Assembly: GCF_029633865.1 (NCBI RefSeq)
Contig: NC_079213.1
Coordinates: 151,501 to 215,500, forward strand
Reading direction: 5' to 3'
Length of the DNA stretch: 64,000 nucleotides
Source of the DNA: Lampris incognitus
Taxonomy: Eukaryota > Chordata > Actinopteri > Lampriformes > Lampridae
Program-made: the position numbers and the translations under genes
The notes under the pieces: model-generated
The model's database searches: none
What the model saw: only the letters and a program-made list of their open reading frames with translations
What the model was told of the DNA's origin: nothing
Part shown: one piece after another, positions 1-11,222 of the stretch
How the letters are laid out: each line of letters opens with the position of its first letter
How positions within the stretch are numbered: position 1 is the stretch's first letter

Positions 1-3000
1 CTGATGGAAAGTACCAAACTTCTCACAGTAAAAGTTTTGGATAAAATTACTGGACGTTTCCTTCTATACGTTTCGCTTAGTGTAAGGGTTTTATAAGCTC
101 AGACAGACAATCGCACAGAGAATACCACAGCAACAGAGACCAACTCTTTGTAGTAGCCAAGCTAACTATTGCAATGGCATTCCTGATGGAAAGTATCAAG
201 TTTCTTGCAGTAAAAGTTTTGGATAAAATTAATGAACGGCTATTCTACATATTTCACTTACAGTAAGGGTTTTATATGTTCAGTCGGACAATCCCGCAGA
301 AATACAATAGCAACAGAAACTAACTCTTCGTGGAAGCGAAGCAAACCAAGACAATGTCATTACTGAGGAAAAGCATAAAGATTCTCTGAGTGAAAGTTTT
401 GGATAAAATTACTGGGCAGCGCTTTCCACATATTTCGCTTAGTGTAAGGGTTTTATCAGCTCAGGCAGACAATCGCACAGAGAATACCACCGCAACAGAG
501 ACGAACTCTTCGCAGTAGCCAAGCTAACCACGGCAATGGCATTTCTGGTGGAAAGTACCAAGCTACTCGGAGAGAAAGTTTTGGATAAAATTAATGGACA
601 GCTCTTTCTACATATTTCGCTTAGCGTTAGGGTTTTATCAGCTCAGGCAGACAATCACACAGAGAATACCACCGCAACAGAGACGAACTCTTCGCAGCAG
701 CCAAGCTAACCACGGCAATAGCATTTCTGATGGAAAGTACCTAGCTACTCGGAGTGAAAGTTTTGGATAAAATTAATGGACAGCTCTTTCTACATGTTTC
801 GCTTAGCGTTAGGGTTTTATCAGCTCAGGCAGTCAATCGCACAGAGAATACCACAGCAACAGAGACCAACTCTTCGCGGTAGCCAAGCTAACCAGGGCAA
901 GGGCCTTTCAGATTGAAAATACTAGGTTAACTTTATGGTTAGGGTTGAATGCCAGAGCCAACACATGTCAACTGAGCACCTCCGCCAATGCCCAAGTGCT
1001 GGAAAGAAATACCCCAAAGATTACGGTTAGGGATAGAGTTTGATTGGTTAAGTTTAGGGGCAATTTGGGTGTTTATTCGTTACAACTGATCTCCCATTGT
1101 CTTATATCTTGATTACTTTATCCCGTTTTAAACTTAAAATGTTGTTGGTGGGGTTTGGAACAGTACAAGTGTTTTTTTTTTTAATTGAACTTTTCTGCAA
1201 TTGCAATTTAATGTTTTAAGAGTTAAGACTAAGGTTTAGATCAAATTGATGAATTTCTGCAATTTTTTCCTTTTTACCACTCAGAACATGCCCCTTCTCT
1301 TGATGCTCCCATGAAAGGAACATTGAACATCATCTAAGGCACAGAGATTGTGATTAAACCACTTCTCTGTACCAGCTTAGCGCTGAGGAAGAAGCACCCC
1401 AGCTCATCATCATGGGCGGTGGAGCTCACTTTAGAAAAACATTTCTCACGATAAAACTAAAGAACTTATCCCCGAAAGGAGGATTAGGTTTTGCTAAACG
1501 TAACGGATGGCTCTATATCTTTCGGTTACGGTTAGGGTAAGGGTTTCATCTGCCCTGGCACACAATCCTAGAGAGAATACCACAGCAAGACACCAACTCG
1601 TCGCAGTAGCCAAGCTAACCACGGCAATGGCATTTCTGATGGAAAGTACTAAACTTCTCGGAGTGAAAGTCTTGGATAAAATTAATGGAGGGCGCTTTCT
1701 AGGTTTCGCTTAGTGTAAGGGTTTTATCAGCTCAGGCAGACAATCACACAGAGAATACCACCGCAACAGAGACGAACTCTTCGCAGTAGCCAAGCTAACC
1801 ACGGCAATGGCATTTCAGATGGAAAGTACCAAGCTTCTCGGAGTGAAAGTCTTGGATAATATTAATGGACGGCTCTTTATGTTTCGCTTAGTGTAAGGGT
1901 TTTATCAGCTCAGGCAGACAATCGCACAGAGAATACCACAGCAACAGAGACGAACTCTTCGCAGTAGCCAAGCTAACCACGGCAATGGCATTTCAGATGG
2001 AAAGTACCAAGCTTCTCGGAGAGAAAGACTTGGATAAAATTAATAGACGGCTCTTTCTAGGTTTCGCTTAGTGTAAGGGTTTTATCAGCTCAGGCAGACA
2101 ATCGCACAGAGAATACCACAGCAACAGAGATGAACTCTTCGCAGTAGCCAAGCTAACCACGGCAATGGCATTTCTGATGGAAAGTACCAAGCTTCTCGGA
2201 GTGAAAGTCTTGGATAAAATTAATGGACGTTTCTTTCTATACGTTTCGCTTAGCGTAAGGGTTTTATCAGCTCAGGCAGAAAATCACACAGAGAATACCA
2301 CAGCAACAGAGACGAACTCTTCGCAGTAGCCAAGCTAACCACGGCAATGGCATTGCTGATGGAAAGTACCAAGCTTCTCGGAGTGAAAGTCTTGGATAAA
2401 ATTAATGGACGTTTCTTTCTATACGTTTCGCTTAGTGTAAGGGTTTTATCAGCTCAGGCAGACAATCACACAGAGAATACCACCGCAACAGAGACGAACT
2501 CTTCGCAGTAGCCAAGCTAACCACGGCAATGGCATTTCTGATGGAAAGTACCAAGCTTCTCGGAGTGAAAGTCTTGGATAAAATTAATGGACGGCTCTTT
2601 ATGTTTCGCTTAGTGTAAGGGTTTTATCAGCTCAGGCAGACAATCGCACAGAGAATACCACAGCAACAGAGACGAACTCTTCGCAGTAGCCAAGCTAACC
2701 ACGGCAATGGCATTTCTGATGGAAAGTACCAAGCTTCTCGGAGTGAAAGTCTTGGATATAATTAATGGACGGCTCTTTATGTTTCGCTTCGTGTAAGGGT
2801 TTTATCAGCTCAGGCAGACAATCGCACAGAGAATACCACAGCAACAGACCAACTCTTCACAGTAGCCAAGCTAACCACGGCAATGGCATTTCTGATGGAA
2901 AGTACCAAACTTCTCACAGTAAAAGTTTTGGATATAATTACTGGACGTTTCTTTCTATACGTTTCGCTTAGTGTAAGGGTTTTATAAGCTCAGACAGACA

Positions 3001-4871
3001 ATCGCACAGAGAATACCACAGCAACAGAGACCAACTCTTTGTAGTAGCCAAGCTAACTATTGCAATAGCATTCCTGATGGAAAGTATCAAGTTTCTTGCA
3101 GTAAAAGTTTTGGATAAAATTAATGAACGGCTATTCTACATATTTCACTTACAGTAAGGGTTTTATATGTTCAGTCGGACAATCCCGCAGAAATGCAATA
3201 GCAACAGAAACTAACTCTTCGTGGAAGCGAAGCAAACCAAGACAATGTCATTACTGAGGAAAAGTATAAAGATTCTCTGAGTGAAAGTTTTGGATAAAAT
3301 TACTGGACAGCTCTTTCCACATATTTCGCTTAGTGCAAGGGTTTTATCAGCTCAGGCAGACAATCGCACAGAGAATACCACAGGAACAGAGACGAACTCT
3401 TCGCAGTAGCCAAGCTAACCACGGCAATGGCATTTCTGATGGAAAGTACCAAGCTACTCGGAGTGAAAGTTTTGGATAAAATTAATGGACAGCTCTTTCT
3501 ACATATTTCGCTTAGCGTTAGGGTTTTATCAGCTCAGGCAGACAATCACACAGAGAATACCACCGCAACAGAGACGAACTCTTCGCAGTAGCCAAGCTAA
3601 CCACGGCAATGGCATTTCAGATGGAAAGTACCAAGCTTCTCGGAGTGAAAGGCTTAGATAAAATTAATAGACGGCTCTTTATGTTTCGCTTAGTGTAAGG
3701 GTTTTATCAGCTCAGGCAGACAATCGCACAGAGAATACCACAGCAACAGAGACGAACTCTTCGCAGTAGCCAAGCTAACCACGGCAATGGCATTTCTGAT
3801 GGAAAGTACGAAGCTTCTCGGAGAGAAAGACTTGGATAAAATTAATAGACGGCTCTTCCTAGGTTTCGCTTAGTGTAAGGGTTTTATCAGCTCAGGCAGA
3901 CAATCGCACAGATAATACCACAGCAACAGAGATGAACTCTTCGCAGTAGCCAAGCTAACCACGGCAATGGCATTTCTGATGGAAAGTACCAAGCTTCTCG
4001 GAGTGAAAGTCTTGGATAAAATTAATGGACGTTTCTTTCTATACGTTTCGCTTAGTGTAAGGGTTTTATCAGCTCAGGCAGAAAATCACACAGAGAATAC
4101 CACAGCAACAGAGACGAACTCTTCGCAGTAGCCAAGCTAACCACGGCAATGGCATTTCTGATGGAAAGTACCAAGCTTCTCGGAGTGAAAGTCTTGGATA
4201 AAATTAATGGACGGCTCTTTATGTTTCGCTTAGTGTGAGGGTTTTATCAGCTCAGGCAAACAATCGCACAGAGAATACCACAGCAACAGAGACGAACTCT
4301 TCGCAGTAGCCAAGCTAACCACGGCAATGGCATTTCTGATGGAAAGTACCAAGCTTCTCGGAGTGAAAGTCTTAGATAAAATTAATGGACGTTTCTTTCT
4401 ATACGTTTCGCTTAGTGTAAGGGTTTTATCAGCTCAGGCAGACAATCACACAGAGAATACCACCGCAACAGAGACGAACTCTTCGCAGTAGCCAAGCTAA
4501 CCACGGCAATGGCATTTCTGATGGAAAGTACCAAGCTTCTCGGAGTGAAAGTCTTGGATAAAATTAATGGACGGCTCTTTATGTTTCGCTTAGTGTAAGG
4601 GTTTTATCAGCTCAGGCAGACAATCGCACAGAGAATACCACAGCAACAGAGACGAACTCTTCGCAGTAGCCAAGCTAACTACGGCAATGGCATTTCTGAT
4701 GGAAAGTACCAAGCTTCTCGGAGTGAAAGTCTTGGATATAATTGATGGACGGCTCTTTATGTTTCGCTTCGTGTAAGGGTTTTATCAGCTCAGGCAGACA
4801 ATCGCACAGAGAATACCACAGCAACAGACCAACTCTTCGCAGTAGCCAAGCTAACCACGGCAATGGCATTT
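1..4871. repeat. Satellite higher-order repeat type 1, copy 1
   Basis: This is a tandem array of a monomer of about 181-182 bp. The landmark that begins 'ctgatggaaagtacc' recurs at 1, 183, 363, 545 and 727, and again from 1,635 onward for roughly 18 monomers. Each monomer carries the same landmarks in order: a 'ggataaaatta' box, a 'tttcgctta' box, a 'gtaagggttttatc' box, 'cacagcaacagaga', and 'gccaagctaaccacggcaatgg'. About five monomers are followed by a 570-bp linker (930-1500) and then about 18 more. The whole block returns at an offset of exactly 4,871 bp. Short reading frames of 60-70 codons recur with the monomer, but they change frame between neighbours and look like no protein. Nothing indicates a coding role. 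A centromeric, pericentromeric or subtelomeric location is possible but not shown. Confidence 0.95.
930..1500. repeat. Linker block inside higher-order repeat type 1, copy 1
   Basis: This is non-monomer sequence set into a monomer between the 'gtgaaag' and 'ggataaaatta' landmarks. It begins near 'ggttagggttgaatgcc' and ends just before 'ggttttgctaaacgtaacgg', where monomer sequence resumes. It holds an 11-T run and a stretch reading 'gattaaaccacttctctgtacc' in two overlapping parts that recurs in every later linker. No open frame, tRNA-like box or terminal inverted repeat was found. Diverged relatives lie at 5801, 16535, 20297, 24599, 28870, 29365 and in the other type 3 copies. Confidence 0.85.
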
Positions 4872-7800
4872 CTGATGGAAAGTACCAAACTTCTCACAGT
4901 AAAAGTTTTGGATAAAATTACTGGGCGTTTCTTTCTATACGTTTCGCTTAGTGTAAGGGTTTTATAAGCTCAGACAGACAATCGCACAGAGAATACCACA
5001 GCAACAGAGACCAACTCTTTGTAGTAGCCAAGCTAACTATTGCAATGGCATTCCTGATGGAAAGTATCAAGTTTCTTGCAGTAAAAGTTTTGGATAAAAT
5101 TAATGAACGGCTATTCTACATATTTCACTTACAGTAAGGGTTTTATATGTTCAGTCGGACAATCCCGCAGAAATACAATAGCAACAGAAACTAACTCTTC
5201 GTGGAAGCGAAGCAAACCAAGACAATGTCATTACTGAGGAAAAGCATAAAGATTCTCTGAGTGAAAGTTTTGGATAAAATTACTGGGCAGCGCTTTCCAC
5301 ATATTTCGCTTAGTGTAAGGGTTTTATCAGCTCAGGCAGACAATCGCACAGAGAATACCACCGCAACAGAGACGAACTCTTCGCAGTAGCCAAGCTAACC
5401 ACGGCAATGGCATTTCTGGTGGAAAGTACCAAGCTACTCGGAGAGAAAGTTTTGGATAAAATTAATGGACAGCTCTTTCTACATATTTCGCTTAGCGTTA
5501 GGGTTTTATCAGCTCAGGCAGACAATCACACAGAGAATACCACCGCAACAGAGACGAACTCTTCGCAGCAGCCAAGCTAACCACGGCAATAGCATTTCTG
5601 ATGGAAAGTACCTAGCTACTCGGAGTGAAAGTTTTGGATAAAATTAATGGACAGCTCTTTCTACATGTTTCGCTTAGCGTTAGGGTTTTATCAGCTCAGG
5701 CAGTCAATCGCACAGAGAATACCACAGCAACAGAGACCAACTCTTCGCGGTAGCCAAGCTAACCAGGGCAAGGGCCTTTCAGATTGAAAATACTAGGTTA
5801 ACTTTATGGTTAGGGTTGAATGCCAGAGCCAACACATGTCAACTGAGCACCTCCGCCAATGCCCAAGTGCTGGAAAGAAATACCCCAAAGATTACGGTTA
5901 GGGATAGAGTTTGATTGGTTAAGTTTAGGGGCAATTTGGGTGTTTATTCGTTACAACTGATCTCCCATTGTCTTATATCTTGATTACTTTATCCCGTTTT
6001 AAACTTAAAATGTTGTTGGTGGGGTTTGGAACAGTACAAGTGTTTTTTTTTTTAATTGAACTTTTCTGCAATTGCAATTTAATGTTTTAAGAGTTAAGAC
6101 TAAGGTTTAGATCAAATTGATGAATTTCTGCAATTTTTTCCTTTTTACCACTCAGAACATGCCCCTTCTCTTGATGCTCCCATGAAAGGAACATTGAACA
6201 TCATCTAAGGCACAGAGATTGTGATTAAACCACTTCTCTGTACCAGCTTAGCGCTGAGGAAGAAGCACCCCAGCTCATCATCATGGGCGGTGGAGCTCAC
6301 TTTAGAAAAACATTTCTCACGATAAAACTAAAGAACTTATCCCCGAAAGGAGGATTAGGTTTTGCTAAACGTAACGGATGGCTCTATATCTTTCGGTTAC
6401 GGTTAGGGTAAGGGTTTCATCTGCCCTGGCACACAATCCTAGAGAGAATACCACAGCAAGACACCAACTCGTCGCAGTAGCCAAGCTAACCACGGCAATG
6501 GCATTTCTGATGGAAAGTACTAAACTTCTCGGAGTGAAAGTCTTGGATAAAATTAATGGAGGGCGCTTTCTAGGTTTCGCTTAGTGTAAGGGTTTTATCA
6601 GCTCAGGCAGACAATCACACAGAGAATACCACCGCAACAGAGACGAACTCTTCGCAGTAGCCAAGCTAACCACGGCAATGGCATTTCAGATGGAAAGTAC
6701 CAAGCTTCTCGGAGTGAAAGTCTTGGATAATATTAATGGACGGCTCTTTATGTTTCGCTTAGTGTAAGGGTTTTATCAGCTCAGGCAGACAATCGCACAG
6801 AGAATACCACAGCAACAGAGACGAACTCTTCGCAGTAGCCAAGCTAACCACGGCAATGGCATTTCAGATGGAAAGTACCAAGCTTCTCGGAGAGAAAGAC
6901 TTGGATAAAATTAATAGACGGCTCTTTCTAGGTTTCGCTTAGTGTAAGGGTTTTATCAGCTCAGGCAGACAATCGCACAGAGAATACCACAGCAACAGAG
7001 ATGAACTCTTCGCAGTAGCCAAGCTAACCACGGCAATGGCATTTCTGATGGAAAGTACCAAGCTTCTCGGAGTGAAAGTCTTGGATAAAATTAATGGACG
7101 TTTCTTTCTATACGTTTCGCTTAGCGTAAGGGTTTTATCAGCTCAGGCAGAAAATCACACAGAGAATACCACAGCAACAGAGACGAACTCTTCGCAGTAG
7201 CCAAGCTAACCACGGCAATGGCATTGCTGATGGAAAGTACCAAGCTTCTCGGAGTGAAAGTCTTGGATAAAATTAATGGACGTTTCTTTCTATACGTTTC
7301 GCTTAGTGTAAGGGTTTTATCAGCTCAGGCAGACAATCACACAGAGAATACCACCGCAACAGAGACGAACTCTTCGCAGTAGCCAAGCTAACCACGGCAA
7401 TGGCATTTCTGATGGAAAGTACCAAGCTTCTCGGAGTGAAAGTCTTGGATAAAATTAATGGACGGCTCTTTATGTTTCGCTTAGTGTAAGGGTTTTATCA
7501 GCTCAGGCAGACAATCGCACAGAGAATACCACAGCAACAGAGACGAACTCTTCGCAGTAGCCAAGCTAACCACGGCAATGGCATTTCTGATGGAAAGTAC
7601 CAAGCTTCTCGGAGTGAAAGTCTTGGATATAATTAATGGACGGCTCTTTATGTTTCGCTTCGTGTAAGGGTTTTATCAGCTCAGGCAGACAATCGCACAG
7701 AGAATACCACAGCAACAGACCAACTCTTCACAGTAGCCAAGCTAACCACGGCAATGGCATTTCTGATGGAAAGTACCAAACTTCTCACAGTAAAAGTTTT

Positions 7801-9742
7801 GGATATAATTACTGGACGTTTCTTTCTATACGTTTCGCTTAGTGTAAGGGTTTTATAAGCTCAGACAGACAATCGCACAGAGAATACCACAGCAACAGAG
7901 ACCAACTCTTTGTAGTAGCCAAGCTAACTATTGCAATAGCATTCCTGATGGAAAGTATCAAGTTTCTTGCAGTAAAAGTTTTGGATAAAATTAATGAACG
8001 GCTATTCTACATATTTCACTTACAGTAAGGGTTTTATATGTTCAGTCGGACAATCCCGCAGAAATGCAATAGCAACAGAAACTAACTCTTCGTGGAAGCG
8101 AAGCAAACCAAGACAATGTCATTACTGAGGAAAAGTATAAAGATTCTCTGAGTGAAAGTTTTGGATAAAATTACTGGACAGCTCTTTCCACATATTTCGC
8201 TTAGTGCAAGGGTTTTATCAGCTCAGGCAGACAATCGCACAGAGAATACCACAGGAACAGAGACGAACTCTTCGCAGTAGCCAAGCTAACCACGGCAATG
8301 GCATTTCTGATGGAAAGTACCAAGCTACTCGGAGTGAAAGTTTTGGATAAAATTAATGGACAGCTCTTTCTACATATTTCGCTTAGCGTTAGGGTTTTAT
8401 CAGCTCAGGCAGACAATCACACAGAGAATACCACCGCAACAGAGACGAACTCTTCGCAGTAGCCAAGCTAACCACGGCAATGGCATTTCAGATGGAAAGT
8501 ACCAAGCTTCTCGGAGTGAAAGGCTTAGATAAAATTAATAGACGGCTCTTTATGTTTCGCTTAGTGTAAGGGTTTTATCAGCTCAGGCAGACAATCGCAC
8601 AGAGAATACCACAGCAACAGAGACGAACTCTTCGCAGTAGCCAAGCTAACCACGGCAATGGCATTTCTGATGGAAAGTACGAAGCTTCTCGGAGAGAAAG
8701 ACTTGGATAAAATTAATAGACGGCTCTTCCTAGGTTTCGCTTAGTGTAAGGGTTTTATCAGCTCAGGCAGACAATCGCACAGATAATACCACAGCAACAG
8801 AGATGAACTCTTCGCAGTAGCCAAGCTAACCACGGCAATGGCATTTCTGATGGAAAGTACCAAGCTTCTCGGAGTGAAAGTCTTGGATAAAATTAATGGA
8901 CGTTTCTTTCTATACGTTTCGCTTAGTGTAAGGGTTTTATCAGCTCAGGCAGAAAATCACACAGAGAATACCACAGCAACAGAGACGAACTCTTCGCAGT
9001 AGCCAAGCTAACCACGGCAATGGCATTTCTGATGGAAAGTACCAAGCTTCTCGGAGTGAAAGTCTTGGATAAAATTAATGGACGGCTCTTTATGTTTCGC
9101 TTAGTGTGAGGGTTTTATCAGCTCAGGCAAACAATCGCACAGAGAATACCACAGCAACAGAGACGAACTCTTCGCAGTAGCCAAGCTAACCACGGCAATG
9201 GCATTTCTGATGGAAAGTACCAAGCTTCTCGGAGTGAAAGTCTTAGATAAAATTAATGGACGTTTCTTTCTATACGTTTCGCTTAGTGTAAGGGTTTTAT
9301 CAGCTCAGGCAGACAATCACACAGAGAATACCACCGCAACAGAGACGAACTCTTCGCAGTAGCCAAGCTAACCACGGCAATGGCATTTCTGATGGAAAGT
9401 ACCAAGCTTCTCGGAGTGAAAGTCTTGGATAAAATTAATGGACGGCTCTTTATGTTTCGCTTAGTGTAAGGGTTTTATCAGCTCAGGCAGACAATCGCAC
9501 AGAGAATACCACAGCAACAGAGACGAACTCTTCGCAGTAGCCAAGCTAACTACGGCAATGGCATTTCTGATGGAAAGTACCAAGCTTCTCGGAGTGAAAG
9601 TCTTGGATATAATTGATGGACGGCTCTTTATGTTTCGCTTCGTGTAAGGGTTTTATCAGCTCAGGCAGACAATCGCACAGAGAATACCACAGCAACAGAC
9701 CAACTCTTCGCAGTAGCCAAGCTAACCACGGCAATGGCATTT
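4872..9742. repeat. Satellite higher-order repeat type 1, copy 2
   Basis: This is a second copy of the 4,871-bp block, in the same order and orientation as copy 1. The two copies agree nearly base for base, including the length of the 11-T run and the rare monomer variants. I noticed only a few differences, for example near 56 versus 4925 and 4932. Its linker lies at about 5801-6371. Such low divergence means either a very recent duplication or homogenisation, or an assembly duplication. Confidence 0.95.
5801..6371. repeat. Linker block inside higher-order repeat type 1, copy 2
   Basis: This is the same 570-bp linker as at 930-1500, offset by exactly 4,871 bp and apparently identical. Confidence 0.85.
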
Positions 9743-10706
9743 CTGATGGAAAGTACCAAACTTCTCACAGTAAAAGTTTTGGATAAAATTACTGGGCGTT
9801 TCTTTCTATACGTTTCGCTTAGTGTAAGGGTTTTATAAGCTCAGACAGACAATCGCACAGAGAATACCACAGCAACAGAGACCAACTCTTTTTAGTAGCC
9901 AAGCTAACTATTGCAATGGCATTCCTGATGGAAAGTATCAAGTTTCTTGCAGTAAAAATTTTGGATAAAATTAATGAACGGCTATTCTACATATTTCACT
10001 TACAGTAAGGGTTTTATATGTTCAGTCGGACAATCCCGCAGAAATACAATAGCAACAGAAACTAACTTCGTGGAAGCGAAGCAAACCAAGGCAATGTCAT
10101 TACTGAGGAAAAGTATAAAGATTCTCTGAGTGAAAGTTTTGGATAAAATTACTGGACAGCTCTTTCCACATATTTCGCTTAGTGTAAGGGTTTTATCAGC
10201 TCAGGCAGACAATCGCACAGAGAATACCACAGCAACAGAGACGAACTCTTCGCAGTAGCCAAGCTAACCACGGCAATGGCATTTCTGATGGAAAGTACCA
10301 AGCTTCTCGGGGAGAAAGACTTGGATAAAATTAATAGACGGTTCTTTCTAAGTTTCGCTTAGTGTAAGGGTTTTATCAGCTCAGGCAGTCAATCGCACAG
10401 AGAATACCACAGCAACAGAGATGAACTCTTCGCAGTAGCCAAGCTAACCACGGCAATGGCATTTCTGATGGAAAGTAGCAAGCTTCTCGGAGTGAAAGTC
10501 TTGGATATAATTAATGGACGGCTCCTTATGTTTCGCTTAGTGTAAGAGTTTTATCAGCTCAGGCAGACAATCGCACAGAGAATACCACAGCAACAGAGAC
10601 TAACTCTTCGCAGTAGCCAAGCTAACCATGGCAATGGCATTTCTGATGGAAAGTACCAAGCTTCTCGGAGTGAAAGTCTTGGATAAAATTAATGGACGTT
10701 TCTTTC
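9743..10706. repeat. Satellite monomers left of the Gypsy insertion
   Basis: These monomers continue from the type 1 block but become type 2 in character. The segment from about 9546 to 10706 pairs with the ends of type 2 copies A and B (about 18630-19603 and 22392-23547). It stops at the target duplication 'ctttc' (10702-10706), where the Gypsy element begins. The other half of the interrupted monomer resumes at 15484. Confidence 0.9.
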
Positions 10707-10899
10707 TGTAATGATCTGTGCCCTCTGGCTATGTTAACTTATAACATTAATAAAGCAAGGACGACTTCTCTCGTGCTGGGTGTTTATTCGTCGACCGGAT
10801 TCCGACTGACGTTGTTACGTACATCACGTGACTTTGTTGTGGCGCTACGGAAAGCCGTAAGGGACATTAGCAAATCAAATATTACTAGCAAATATTACA
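10707..10899 (-). repeat. 3' LTR of the Gypsy element
   Basis: This 193-bp terminal repeat has TG...CA ends and reads the same as 15291-15483. It is the downstream LTR in element orientation. Confidence 0.95.
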
Positions 10900-10910
10900 T
10901 CTCCCTTTTT
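10900..10910 (-). other. Polypurine tract of the Gypsy element
   Basis: Read on the minus strand this is AAAAAGGGAGA, directly beside the 3' LTR. That is where plus-strand DNA synthesis is primed in LTR elements. Confidence 0.8.
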
Positions 10911-11222
10911 CTGAAAAGTGCTGCTTTCTCTGCAGAGATACAGACCACGTTGAGCACGTTTATAAGCGAATACAATCTTAATAAGAAAGAATATGAAAGT
11001 GGAACTCTTATATAACTGGACTGCAACAAAGTAGTGTAAAACATTTCCTTCACTGTCTAAATGTGACACCGTAATAACATTTCATCTTTTTTTTTTTTCA
11101 TTTCATTACTGGTAACTGCAAACAGCAGGTAGGTACACAAGGTAAGTGAACGCTGTAAATATTTCTTTTCAAAACATAGCAGGTATAGTACAGGTTGGTG
11201 TAAAATTCTCTTTTTTTTACAT

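Noticed and set aside
1507-10000. Repeated 60-70-codon open frames in the satellite (for example 1507-1713, 2765-2971, 4675-4869 minus)
   Set aside because: They recur only because the DNA repeats. The frame shifts between neighbouring monomers and there is no codon-level conservation or family resemblance.
10900-11222. Envelope gene between pol and the 3' LTR of the Gypsy element
   Set aside because: There are only about 320 bp, and the small frames there lack a signal peptide or membrane anchor pattern.
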